From the NCBI GenBank assembly GCA_029986255.1, contig DALTYD010000018.1:1-19644 (forward strand): a stretch of DNA of 19,644 bases, written 5' to 3'. Shown in pieces: positions 7,050-14,810 of the stretch (positions are counted from its first letter, which is position 1; every line of letters begins with the position of its first letter). This stretch comes from Methanocorpusculum sp. GTDB lineage: Archaea > Halobacteriota > Methanomicrobia > Methanomicrobiales > Methanocorpusculaceae. Both the position numbers and the translations under genes were made by a program. The notes beneath the pieces are model-generated. The model saw only the letters and a list, made by a program, of their open reading frames with translations. It was not told the origin of the DNA and did not search any database.

Positions 7050-7358
7050 ATGAAGACATTGCCACTTAATAGAGAACAAAACGGGAAAGCAACCGTCATA
7101 TGCAACGAAAAAGAAGTATCCGTACACAGTAACTGTGTTTTTTGCGCACATTGCGCAGGTATTAGAGTCAATCGTCGCATAACACCAAACCCTTATGCAC
7201 AAGCATTACGTGGTTCCAAAGGTGGCCTTCCACTGGATCAGCAACTAATGGAGGGTATGATGCTATTTAATACAATTATTGAGGATAAAAATGCAACAGA
7301 TATTGAATGTTCGGATGATAAAGGAAGAGGGTTTATCACACTCACGCGCAGGCGCTAA
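7050..7358 (+). CDS. Small CxxCxxC cysteine-cluster protein, unknown function
   Basis: The 102-residue soluble protein belongs to no family I recognise. Its clear feature is Cys29-x2-Cys32-x2-Cys35 (NCVFCAHC), with Cys18 and Cys87 and His26 and His34 nearby. This could bind zinc or an iron-sulfur cluster. An NPYAQALRGSKGG stretch (47-59) is rich in Gly and basic residues and could be a nucleotide or nucleic acid contact, though that is a guess. There is no signal peptide or membrane segment. A TATA-like AATATATCG (7006-7014) lies about 40 nt before the ATG. The last 17 bases overlap the end of the convergent cobS gene, so the two mRNAs are complementary at their 3' ends. Codon use looks like that of real genes. 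Confidence 0.7.
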   Translation: MKTLPLNREQNGKATVICNEKEVSVHSNCVFCAHCAGIRVNRRITPNPYAQALRGSKGGLPLDQQLMEGMMLFNTIIEDKNATDIECSDDKGRGFITLTRRR

Positions 7359-8094
7359 AAAACTGGACAAAAACTAGCACAATGACAGAACGAGAAATTT
7401 CACTACTTGCACCGATGACATCACCATTAACGCCTCCAAAACACCTGCATGCAACTAACCACATAAGAAAAAATACCAGTACTGCCACAATGAATCCGGT
7501 AGCAACAATGATTTTTTCAGGAAGAAGGAAAAGAGGAAGGGAAAGAATGCAGGTGTACACCGCAAATCGTCGCTTTGAGCGCTCATAAATATAACTATGC
7601 ATGCCTTCATGGAATGGTTTTCCAATAGCCGAAAAAATACCCATGACCATTTTACTGAAGACTTCGCTACAAAAAATCGCGATAGCAGTCCATAAAGGAG
7701 GTAATGAGGCAAGACCTGCAAAAGTTAGGAGAGAAATTATCATACCAAGGGCAAGCGCACCAGCACCGATTGTCCGATCAGTCATCGCTAATATTCGTTT
7801 TTTACGATCACCATGCGCCATAAGACCGTCACCAAGATCAAGTAATCCATCAAAGTGATGTGCTCCGGTAATGAGGAACACAAAAGAAAGCGTGATCGCA
7901 GCGGTGATAAGTGGATTAGTGTACCCACAGTACCAGGCAAACAGTCCTGGCAACGCAGCAATCACACCAATTACATACCCTGCAATTGGATAAAGCCAGC
8001 TATGGCGAGCAAACAAATCGAAATCTGCAGGAGTTCCAAGAGGGAGAATAGTAGCAAACTGCAAAAGAGCCTGAATAGATCTCGCAAGTATCAT
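7342..8094 (-). CDS. cobS: Adenosylcobinamide-GDP ribazoletransferase (cobalamin synthase)
   Basis: The 250-residue polytopic membrane protein joins adenosylcobinamide-GDP to the alpha-ribazole (or alpha-ribazole phosphate) lower ligand in the last stage of corrinoid synthesis. The family signature HHFDGLLDLGDGLMAHGD (79-96) supplies the acidic metal-binding residues; DRTIGAGALALG follows (106-117), and GGVNGDVIGASSEI lies near the C-terminus. About seven hydrophobic segments are visible, and the length is normal for CobS. It is divergent from cobT, which acts in the same branch, across a 488-bp spacer. A TATA box centred 26 nt before the ATG points to a leaderless transcript, in keeping with the absent ribosome binding site. 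The 3' end overlaps the convergent small Cys-cluster gene by 17 bp. Confidence 0.95.
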   Translation of the reverse strand: MILARSIQALLQFATILPLGTPADFDLFARHSWLYPIAGYVIGVIAALPGLFAWYCGYTNPLITAAITLSFVFLITGAHHFDGLLDLGDGLMAHGDRKKRILAMTDRTIGAGALALGMIISLLTFAGLASLPPLWTAIAIFCSEVFSKMVMGIFSAIGKPFHEGMHSYIYERSKRRFAVYTCILSLPLFLLPEKIIVATGFIVAVLVFFLMWLVACRCFGGVNGDVIGASSEISRSVIVLVFVQFFSACA

Positions 8095-8115
8095 ATTATT
8101 CTTGGAGGCAGGATT

Positions 8116-8123
8116 GATTATAA
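8116..8123 (-). promoter_or_regulatory. TATA box of cobS
   Basis: Minus-strand TTATAATC is centred about 26 nt before the cobS ATG. That is the archaeal spacing for transcription to begin at the start codon, so the cobS mRNA is probably leaderless. Confidence 0.5.
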
Positions 8124-8515
8124 TGGTTCCCTAATACATTCATAGACACTGAGATGAACAGTCTTATCTATCTTCCGGTAAAAAGTAAGCACCGAACAAA
8201 CACGAACACGAAAAATTTGTTAAAGAAAAATTCGATAGATTATGCGTTGTAAAAATGTTATTTGTTTTACAAAATTGCTAAGAACTAGATTGATTAAAAT
8301 AACCTAGATCTCGAACATCATGAAGATTAGGGGAACTCAAAAATAATATATTAAAAAAACATTATTACTTGAGTTAAGAAAACATTCAAAAATTCTGTGA
8401 GTTCCTCTTGCAATCAAACTCAAACTTCTGCCATGCACAAAATCTGAAAAATATCCAGGAATTTTTGAAATCAAAAATGAAAAAAGCGTTATAGCAACAT
8501 GACAGATTATCAACA

Positions 8516-8530
8516 CAGGAAAAAAGGAGA
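8516..8530 (+). repeat. Purine-rich intergenic motif, copy 2
   Basis: CAGGAAAAAAGGAGA, one A shorter than the other two copies (1543-1558 and 11443-11458). It ends 53 nt before the cobT start. Function unknown. Confidence 0.4.
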
Positions 8531-8582
8531 CAGGATAGGTTACGCGAATTAATAACCTTTGCAAACAAAATTAAGTATAATC

Positions 8583-9593
8583 ATGTCTCATGTGCCAAAA
8601 TGGACAGATTTTAAACCTAAAGCACCAATGTTTGCACTGATCCTTGCAAATAGCATTATATCAACAATCCCTGGTATGTCAGGTGCAGGAGAGAGTCCCG
8701 AAAAAAGTTTACTGGTCCCGCAACTTGATGCAGAACTGATCATCAACGGCAGACTATCCACCAGAGGCATTACGTCGAATACATCAACCGGATGCCCAAC
8801 TCCCGCAATAATAACGCGTGCAATGATGGATCTAATTGGTATGCATCCGTTAATGATTGCAGCAGGTATGAAGTCAAAAATCACTATCCCACACGTGAGC
8901 CTCGGTGGAAAAATAGGAGGAGATCCACGAACTGGGAACGCAGTCCCAGATGCCCATAAACTTTATAAACGAGGAGTCAAGGTTGGTGAACATCTGTCTC
9001 AAGCATATGATATGCTAGTCCTCGGAGAATGTCTTCCAGGCGGGACAACAACGGCATTGTGTGTTTTACGGGCACTTGGATATACAGCAAAGGTCAGCAG
9101 TTGTTTGAAGAACAACCCAGTGAGAAAGAAGGAACAGATTGCATCTGAAGCACTCGCCCGAATTGCAGAGACCAAAACTAACGAACCGCTTGAAATTGTT
9201 GCAATGATCGGAGATCCAATGATACCTGTCGCAGCAGGTATCTCTAAGGGTTACTCAGGAAAACTATTCCTCGCTGGAGGAACCCAGATGCTTGCTGTGG
9301 CTGCCGTAATTCGAGCACTTGGACTGAATGCACCAGATGTCGTTACAACGTCATACGTATATCATGACATGACAGCAACATTCAAAGAAACCGCAGAGGA
9401 AATTGGATGCAACGCGTGCTATATTGATCCTAGGTTTGAAACATTCGATCACGCCGGCCTTTCTCGTTACGCAAAAGGCGAGATTAAAGAAGGATCTGGC
9501 GCTGGTGGGGCAATGTTCCTCGCAAGTCTTCTCAACTATACACCAGATCAGATCAATGCTTCTATTAAGGATCATGTCAATGCCTATTTGTGA
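8583..9593 (+). CDS. cobT: Nicotinate-nucleotide--dimethylbenzimidazole phosphoribosyltransferase, archaeal type
   Basis: The 336-residue protein is the archaeal branch of the CobT family (TIGR00303/UPF0284). It activates the lower-ligand base of corrinoids by forming alpha-ribazole phosphate from nicotinate mononucleotide, the precursor that CobS joins to the corrin ring. Recognisable pieces are GECLPGGTTTALCVLRALGY, the CobT core loop, GDPMIPVAAGIS, LAGGTQMLAVAAVIRALG, and the C-terminal EGSGAGGAM. The first domain (to about residue 120) follows the archaeal pattern. ATG 8583 is preferred; a TTG 24 bases earlier would add eight atypical residues. No ribosome binding site is seen. It heads an operon: the next start codon overlaps its stop. 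The base used by this organism cannot be told from the sequence. Confidence 0.88.
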   Translation: MSHVPKWTDFKPKAPMFALILANSIISTIPGMSGAGESPEKSLLVPQLDAELIINGRLSTRGITSNTSTGCPTPAIITRAMMDLIGMHPLMIAAGMKSKITIPHVSLGGKIGGDPRTGNAVPDAHKLYKRGVKVGEHLSQAYDMLVLGECLPGGTTTALCVLRALGYTAKVSSCLKNNPVRKKEQIASEALARIAETKTNEPLEIVAMIGDPMIPVAAGISKGYSGKLFLAGGTQMLAVAAVIRALGLNAPDVVTTSYVYHDMTATFKETAEEIGCNACYIDPRFETFDHAGLSRYAKGEIKEGSGAGGAMFLASLLNYTPDQINASIKDHVNAYL

Positions 9594-10147
9594 AAAAAAT
9601 GGACAAAAATGAAATGATCGAGAAAGAGATTCGAAAGGCAGGATTTTCTTGTCTCCGTTGTGGAGCGTGTTGCAGTGGCCCTAATAATGAAGTAATGGTT
9701 TCACAACCAGAGATTGAGGAGCTCTCCGCAACAACAAACCTTTTACGAGATGAGATAGTCGAACCATATCCCGAGTGGATCAAAAAAGATGGGTTTACAT
9801 TTACGTTTGGGTGGGTGTTGAAACGCAACTCAGATGGAAACTGCATTTTTCTTGAAAAGAAACAGTGTCAAGTATACAACAACCGTCCATATATCTGTCG
9901 AACGTATCCATTTATGCTAGACGGAGAACGCCTTATCATCTCCATGTGCCCAGGATGTGGTACCAATTTAGATACACCAAATGCAACAGAGATTAAAAAG
10001 GATCTTCTGCTAAGGAGGGAGGAAGAAGAGAGAGATCTGAAAAAAACGGAAAAACATTACCAAAAACATAGTACAATCAAAGATTCAACAATTGTATTCG
10101 ATAGTTCAGGTGCACATGAATATTACTTCCCTCCAAAAAGATCATGA
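9590..10147 (+). CDS. YkgJ-family cysteine cluster protein
   Basis: The 185-residue soluble protein has the YkgJ/CxxCxxCC signature: SCLRCGACC (20-28) with Cys21, 24, 27 and 28, then Cys85, Cys93, the RPYICRTYPF block (99-108, Cys103) and CPGC (120-123). The family is thought to bind zinc or an iron-sulfur cluster; no reaction is established. The C-terminal part (about 130-185) is charged and helical and more variable. GTG 9590 overlaps the cobT stop in a GTGA arrangement; an ATG at 9599 is an alternative start, three residues shorter. It also overlaps traB by four bases, so all three genes should be translated in a coupled way. Whether it works in corrinoid metabolism is only suggested by position. 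Confidence 0.85.
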   Translation: MKKMDKNEMIEKEIRKAGFSCLRCGACCSGPNNEVMVSQPEIEELSATTNLLRDEIVEPYPEWIKKDGFTFTFGWVLKRNSDGNCIFLEKKQCQVYNNRPYICRTYPFMLDGERLIISMCPGCGTNLDTPNATEIKKDLLLRREEEERDLKKTEKHYQKHSTIKDSTIVFDSSGAHEYYFPPKRS

Positions 10148-11418
10148 CTAAAATACATATTGTAGGTACCGCACATGTTTCACAGAAGAGTATCAACGAA
10201 GTCCGAGATGCAGTGAATACAGTCAATCCAGATGTTATTGCCATTGAGCTTGATCCTGAGCGATTTGCAGTGTTAAAACGGCAAATGAAGGAGACAAGAG
10301 ATACAACAAACGAGAGTATTTCAGTATCAGAAAAACATGGGGCACTAGAAGTAAAGGAACTGCTGAAGGGGGATTTAACGTTAATACTGGTTCAATGGGT
10401 TTTAGCATATTTGCAACGGAAAATTGGGATGAGTGTAGGGGTTGAGCCTGGAGCAGATATGAAAGAGGCAATTCAACTCGCTGAAAAACACAATATCCAT
10501 CTGATGCTTATAGATCGCGATATTCGAATCACGTTTTCACGATTCTGGAGTGAGATGAAAATTCGGGAAAAGATCACTCTTATCATGATATTAATACAAT
10601 CACTATTTATCACAAATGACAAAACGGAGAGAACAGCACACAAAATAGATAATGACTCAATAGATGAATTAACCAATCCAGATATTATTAAGAGGGCTCT
10701 GGAGGAGTTTCATACGTTTTCACCAAACGGATCAAAGGCACTGATCGATGAGCGAGATGCGTATCTGGCACATAGTGTGATTAAACTAGAACAGAGTTCC
10801 TATGAGCGCGCCGTGGTAGTAGTAGGAGCAGGGCATGTGCCAGGTATCAACCGATTTAGAGAAGACCCATCAGCACTCCCACCACTAGAAGATCTGCTCT
10901 CAAAACCAAAGTCCTACTCATGGGGAAAGATTAGTAGTTGTCTATTTATGGTGATATTGGGGATAATTCTGTTTATAATTGCATTTTCAGGAGCAGCGGA
11001 CATTCTGATATGGGCAATTGTGTACTGGATATTGTTGCATGCGCTATTTGCAGGTTTTGCAACACTCATTAGTCGTGGCCACCCATTATCTGCTGCAATT
11101 GCAGCGATGATTTCCTGGATAACGCCTATGAACCCATTTCTCGCAGTTGGGTGGGTCGCAGCAATTGTTGAAGCAAGGATACGACCGCCTGCGACAGAGG
11201 ATCTAAACAGTATTTCACAAGCGAAGTCGATTGGAGAGCTGCTTACAATCCCTCTATTTCATATTTTAATTGTTGCAGCAATGGCAAATATAGGAAACGC
11301 GCTTGCAACAATATGTTTTTTCCTGTTCCTGACCCCACTTTTAGGAGTGGATCTAAATATGATGACACAAATTCTGTGGGATGGCCTGTCAAATCTCTGG
11401 CATTGTTTAATCACCTAA
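10144..11418 (+). CDS. TraB-family membrane protein
   Basis: The 424-residue protein has a soluble TraB/PrgY-like domain (1-250) and a membrane domain (about 265-420) with roughly five or six hydrophobic segments. Family motifs are IHIVGTAHVS (4-13), AIELDPERF (33-41), GVEPGADMKEAI (99-110), DERDAYLA (202-209) and VVVGAGHVPG (225-234). The conserved His and Glu residues resemble those of Tiki/TraB-type metal-dependent peptidases, so protease or peptide-binding activity is possible; PrgY/TraB limits pheromone activity in enterococci. The archaeal role is unknown. ATG 10144 overlaps the previous stop as ATGA, so it is coupled to the YkgJ gene. It is the last gene of the cobT operon. Confidence 0.9.
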   Translation: MTKIHIVGTAHVSQKSINEVRDAVNTVNPDVIAIELDPERFAVLKRQMKETRDTTNESISVSEKHGALEVKELLKGDLTLILVQWVLAYLQRKIGMSVGVEPGADMKEAIQLAEKHNIHLMLIDRDIRITFSRFWSEMKIREKITLIMILIQSLFITNDKTERTAHKIDNDSIDELTNPDIIKRALEEFHTFSPNGSKALIDERDAYLAHSVIKLEQSSYERAVVVVGAGHVPGINRFREDPSALPPLEDLLSKPKSYSWGKISSCLFMVILGIILFIIAFSGAADILIWAIVYWILLHALFAGFATLISRGHPLSAAIAAMISWITPMNPFLAVGWVAAIVEARIRPPATEDLNSISQAKSIGELLTIPLFHILIVAAMANIGNALATICFFLFLTPLLGVDLNMMTQILWDGLSNLWHCLIT

Positions 11419-11442
11419 ATTAGAGTGATTGATCAAGGGATA

Positions 11443-11458
11443 CAGGAAAAAAAGGAGA
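11443..11458 (+). repeat. Purine-rich intergenic motif, copy 3
   Basis: CAGGAAAAAAAGGAGA, 25 nt after the traB stop. Identical in its 16-base core to the copy at 1543-1558, and on the same strand. Confidence 0.4.
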
Positions 11459-11556
11459 GAAATGGGGTAATATAGGATGATGAAAAGAGCCAAAAAAATA
11501 GTTTATTTATCCTCATGAATGTATTTTTGTGAAACGATGGGCGAAAACCAAAATAG

Positions 11557-11620
11557 CATTCTCAAGAACTCTGAACACAATGGGAATCATGAGTTAATAA
11601 ACTAATGATCTTGAAGAATG
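11557..11620 (+). repeat. Bulged inverted repeat
   Basis: CATTCTCAAGA (11557-11567) pairs with TCTTGAAGAATG (11609-11620), leaving one unpaired base. Inside, AACTC and GAGTT can pair too, so a long imperfect hairpin is possible. It has no T run and no known RNA family features. Confidence 0.25.
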
Positions 11621-11876
11621 AGTCATTTATCGACACGTATGACAACGATGATAGAAAGATTATCTCAAAAACGAATCCAAAGATATTTTTCGGATTAGGT
11701 TGGAAACAAAGAGTCAAACAGATTTGTCAGGATGCTTAATAGGATTTCAATTTGAGGATATAAACATCTCCTCATTTACAATAATAGATTAGTTATCTAG
11801 AACTCACCCAAAAAGACTGTATAATCCTTAGAACTCAGGATATAATGGATAATAGAAGGATAATAATAATAAACAA

Positions 11877-11900
11877 TTTTAATGTCAGTTTTAATGTCAG
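11877..11900 (+). repeat. Perfect 12-bp tandem repeat (two copies)
   Basis: TTTTAATGTCAG occurs twice in immediate succession. It lies in the spacer 3' of the DUF2115 gene. Probably a slippage duplication; no function is evident. Confidence 0.5.
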
Positions 11901-11971
11901 GAAATAACTAAATCACAAAATTGTATCATAAAATGATAAAACCAATAAATTACAAAGGAATCTAAAAACGC

Positions 11972-12616
11972 TTATCCATATCGCGGATCCTGTTCCGCAG
12001 AACAGAAATTGCATAGTGCAAATGGTAAATCTCGTTCTTTATTACGAATAGGACACAGAATTCGCCCTCCTTCACGATGTACCCGTGCACCTCCTGGAAA
12101 TGGCATTCCCACAGGATGCCCATATCCTCCTGCAATCAACATCACATACCCATACACTAGTCGATAAAAAAACGCACTTAGTGGATGTCTCATCTGTGGA
12201 AAGGGATCATCCGATCTCTCTCTTCGCACAAAACACTGTGAACGAGCAATATCCCAGAACTCATGCCAGAGGATTGGATTTGGTAATGGGGCATCTGAAA
12301 CACCTCCAAACCGATACACATACAAAACTTCATGATACTGATGCAATAGATCCAAACTATAGGGTCGATACATCCTCCGATATGGATCCGGCAATTTTCC
12401 CACCTCTCGCTGAATAAAACCTCCAATATACTGAAGATCAAACATCGTGTACCGGCAAAGTGCTTCCCCAATTCTATTCACAGCTTCAGACGTACCCCTC
12501 ACAGACTGAAGATAGCTCACAGTCTCCTCAATAAACACTATCGAATCACTCTCAGGAAGAGATAAAATGTTCATAACAGCAAAACCACACTGAATGACGA
12601 TTGCATCTTGGTCCAC
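11972..12616 (-). CDS. DUF2115 (UPF0305) family protein
   Basis: The 214-residue protein ends with the archaeal DUF2115 signature: HPVGMPFPGG (167-176), LCPIRNKERDLPFALCNFC (187-205) and AEQD. Cys188, Cys202 and Cys205 could hold a metal. The first half is mainly helical. The family is largely confined to methanogens and has no known function. The start is a GTG at 12616, with an in-frame stop just upstream; the first ATG (residue 15) would cut into a hydrophobic helix. It stands alone and is divergent from the DUF475 gene. Confidence 0.8.
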   Translation of the reverse strand: MDQDAIVIQCGFAVMNILSLPESDSIVFIEETVSYLQSVRGTSEAVNRIGEALCRYTMFDLQYIGGFIQREVGKLPDPYRRMYRPYSLDLLHQYHEVLYVYRFGGVSDAPLPNPILWHEFWDIARSQCFVRRERSDDPFPQMRHPLSAFFYRLVYGYVMLIAGGYGHPVGMPFPGGARVHREGGRILCPIRNKERDLPFALCNFCSAEQDPRYG

Positions 12617-13202
12617 AGTATTTCATAACAGATATTCATAGTTGTAGAAACATCTTACCAAGGACAAAAACAGAAACAACATTCGTCATCACAAGATCTC
12701 CATTATCATCCGAATTTGGATTAGATACTTTATAATATTAACATTAGTCCATTATTAAATGTATTGAAGCAGCATCAATATTAAACCAACCAGCAACATC
12801 TATCGAGAAAACGATGATTGCATCAATTTAAAGAAACAGCTAAAATCATCAGAACCTCCATTAAAAAAATTTCATTACATCCCTGGACCATTCATTATAT
12901 CAAATTACCGAAAAATTCACTAGAGAGATAACAAAATAGTACAATTACCTAGTATTTTTTTCTGTTAACATAGCATAAAATCATTACTAAAAATCAACTA
13001 TATGAAAAAATATAAAAATGATACAGTCATCGAAGTTGCAAATATTAATCTCACACAATACACATAAAAATAAAAAAAAATAAGAGAAAGAATGCAAACA
13101 ATATATACAGTAAATACTGAGAAGACTATAAAGAAATCATCCATTTCAAACAATATAAAGAGAGATTAATAACCAATGAGTCGCTATATGTCCTGAATTA
13201 GA
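12617..13202. other. Long AT-rich divergent spacer
   Basis: About 590 bases separate the DUF2115 (-) and DUF475 (+) genes. It contains the TATA-like box for DUF475 (13152-13160) and a T7 run at 12955-12961. Apart from these I see no gene, repeat array or structured RNA. It is the most AT-rich stretch of comparable length in the window. Confidence 0.5.
13152..13160 (+). promoter_or_regulatory. TATA-like box of the DUF475 gene
   Basis: AATATAAAG lies about 47 nt before the ATG, predicting a leader of about 20 nt. No ribosome binding site is visible in that leader. Confidence 0.4.
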
Positions 13203-14132
13203 ATGGAGAGTGTATACTCTGTCTTAGTGGTAATTGGCCTGATCACGTTTGAAATTGTGACGAGCATAGATAATGTAGTCATCAATGTAGATATATTGTC
13301 CTCCATGAAAGAGTGGGCACGCCGTTGGTTTCTAATATGGGGAAGCATAATTGCTATTTTTGGTATCCGTGGAGTTTTACCGTGGTTTATCATCTGGTTC
13401 TCCGTTCCATCACTAGGCCCCATAGCAGCACTTACCGTAACGCTATCCAATGATACATACACATTAACAGCGCTTCATCAAAGTGCACCATTCCTCCATT
13501 TAGCAGGAGGCATCTTCATGATTTTCCTCTTCCTACATTGGTTCCTAGTCGAAAAAAAGTACTGCAGTACCCCCAGTAACCCCTCACGGATTCAACAGGA
13601 TAGCATAATAATATTCTATGCAGTTACAACAATCATTCTCAGCCTCATTTGCTATGCCACAATAAAGATCAATGCTTTCCTTACGATAGCAACTATAGGG
13701 GGGACTACAATTTTTTTTATCGTGCAATGGCTCCAACGTTTTGCAGGAAAAAAATCAAATGAACTAGAAAACAATACCTCAACTAAATCAGACATAAGCA
13801 AACTGATCCTCCTCGAGGTAATTGACGCAACATTCTCCATAGATAGCGTTATAGGCGCATTCGCATTCACCATGTCCATCCCCCTGATTCTTATAGGAAC
13901 CGGCATCGGAGCGATGATCGTACGCGAATTCACCATTAAAAGTATTAACATTATCAAAGATTATATCTATATCAAGAGTGCTGCGATGTACTCAATCGGA
14001 ATCCTTGGACTTATCATGTGTGGAGAAGGATTTAATCTTGGAATTCCCATCTGGTTTGCACCACTCCTAACCATTGGTATTGTTGCAATATGCATAGGGA
14101 TATCACTGCAAAAAATCAAAAAAGGCAATTAA
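13203..14132 (+). CDS. DUF475 / TerC-superfamily integral membrane protein
   Basis: The 309-residue polytopic membrane protein has about eight or nine hydrophobic segments in two halves. Each half carries the family's acidic membrane motif: FEIVTSIDNVVIN (16-28, Glu17 and Asp23) and LEVIDATFSIDSVIGAFAFT (204-223, Glu205, Asp208, Asp214). The halves are joined by a hydrophilic loop (about 182-198). These paired E/D motifs are shared with TerC and related transporters implicated in metal handling, notably Mn2+ efflux, and in tellurite resistance in bacteria. Transport of a divalent metal is therefore a fair guess, but not shown. No other ter gene is nearby. It stands alone, with a T7 run about 85 nt after the stop. 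Confidence 0.85.
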   Translation: MESVYSVLVVIGLITFEIVTSIDNVVINVDILSSMKEWARRWFLIWGSIIAIFGIRGVLPWFIIWFSVPSLGPIAALTVTLSNDTYTLTALHQSAPFLHLAGGIFMIFLFLHWFLVEKKYCSTPSNPSRIQQDSIIIFYAVTTIILSLICYATIKINAFLTIATIGGTTIFFIVQWLQRFAGKKSNELENNTSTKSDISKLILLEVIDATFSIDSVIGAFAFTMSIPLILIGTGIGAMIVREFTIKSINIIKDYIYIKSAAMYSIGILGLIMCGEGFNLGIPIWFAPLLTIGIVAICIGISLQKIKKGN

Positions 14133-14216
14133 AATATCTATAAAGTCAAATAAAATAAATCATTTATTACACTTATTTCCAAAAAATTTCGAGAGATACA
14201 GGATAAATTATACCAA

Positions 14217-14223
14217 TTTTTTT
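14217..14223 (+). terminator. T-tract terminator after the DUF475 gene
   Basis: Seven Ts, 85 nt after the stop, with no stem. Typical of archaeal U-tract termination. Confidence 0.4.
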
Positions 14224-14323
14224 AAATTCATTTGATATATTTTAGTATTATTAGTTGTAACACATGAAAAATTTTGAGAAGATATCTTATAAAACACCCA
14301 GTTATCTATAAAAAATCAAAAAG

Positions 14324-14341
14324 AGAAAGAAAGAAAGAAAG
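14324..14341 (+). repeat. Short GAAA simple repeat
   Basis: About four and a half GAAA units lie in the spacer between the convergent DUF475 and OB-fold genes. A slippage-prone tract with no evident role. Confidence 0.5.
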
Positions 14342-14398
14342 ATGAATGAATATTTGAAAAATCAACTGGATAAGAGATAATTTCACTAAAAATAATGT

Positions 14399-14411
14399 AA
14401 AAAAGAAAAAA
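14399..14411 (-). terminator. T-tract terminator of the mevalonate operon
   Basis: On the minus strand, TTTTTTCTTTTTT begins immediately after the stop codon of the last operon gene. Confidence 0.6.
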
Positions 14412-14810
14412 TTAGGCAATATCAGGCACAAATTTTGTACCATAGTGTATAATACCATCAGAGCCTTCATGATCCAGAACACGAAACACCGAACGCACCG
14501 GCATTCCAACATATACCTCATTCAGATCGCAAATGACTTGAGTCGTCATTCGTGCCCCTTCTTCTAGTTCAATAATTGCCAACACATATGGTTTCATCTC
14601 TACATACTGATCACTTGCCGAATAAATAACGGAGAATGTCAGAACCTTGCCCCTACCAGAACACTTATGCTCTACAATCTGTCCATTTCGGCGGCAATGT
14701 GGGCACACCGACCGTGGCGGGAAAAACACTCTTCCACAGGTATTGCACTTCGTACCAACCATATTATATCTCTGGGGAATTGCCCTCCAAAATCGTGCAA
14801 CAGTCATCAT
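14412..14810 (-). CDS. Zn-ribbon OB-fold protein (DUF35) of the thiolase/HMG-CoA synthase complex
   Basis: The 132-residue protein has an N-terminal helix, a rubredoxin-like zinc ribbon with Cys22-x2-Cys25 (KCNTCG) and Cys36-x2-Cys39 (VCPHC), and an OB-fold domain (about 50-130, starting GRGKVLTFSVIY). In archaea this DUF35 protein bridges acetoacetyl-CoA thiolase and HMG-CoA synthase in one complex and shares its CoA-binding site, channelling acetoacetyl-CoA. The three genes are adjacent here as expected. The ATG at 14810 follows the thiolase stop directly, and AGGAGG (14817-14822) inside the end of the thiolase gene is its ribosome binding site. A second ATG one codon later is equally possible. 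Confidence 0.93.
   Translation of the reverse strand: MMTVARFWRAIPQRYNMVGTKCNTCGRVFFPPRSVCPHCRRNGQIVEHKCSGRGKVLTFSVIYSASDQYVEMKPYVLAIIELEEGARMTTQVICDLNEVYVGMPVRSVFRVLDHEGSDGIIHYGTKFVPDIA

Larger units (their letters stand above)
8095..8582. other. Divergent promoter spacer between cobS and cobT
   Basis: About 490 AT-rich bases separate two corrinoid genes transcribed outwards. It holds the cobS TATA box (8116-8123) and one copy of the purine-rich intergenic motif (8516-8530). I find no B12-box or riboswitch-like structure and no convincing TATA box for cobT. Short frames on the minus strand are hydrophobic AT-rich noise. Confidence 0.55.
11419..11971. other. AT-rich spacer between convergent traB and DUF2115 genes
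   Basis: About 550 bases contain the purine-rich motif (11443-11458), a bulged long-range inverted repeat (11557-11620) and a perfect 12-bp tandem duplication (11877-11900). I find no open frame, tRNA or remnant I can recognise. Minus-strand TTTTT after the DUF2115 stop may end that transcript. Confidence 0.55.

Noticed and set aside
8337..8568. Two hydrophobic minus-strand frames in the cobS-cobT spacer.
   Set aside because: Overlapping Phe/Ser/Ile-rich readings of A-rich DNA, with no ribosome binding site or recognisable motif.
8095..8582. Possible cobalamin riboswitch between cobS and cobT.
   Set aside because: No B12-box-like conserved core or suitable paired structure could be seen, and cobS appears to be leaderless.
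11450..11520. C/D box guide RNA suggested by a GATGATGA sequence at about 11477.
   Set aside because: No CTGA D box at a suitable distance and no C'/D' pair.
13203..14132. A tellurite resistance locus around the DUF475 gene.
   Set aside because: No other ter genes are present; the family resemblance points at most to metal transport.
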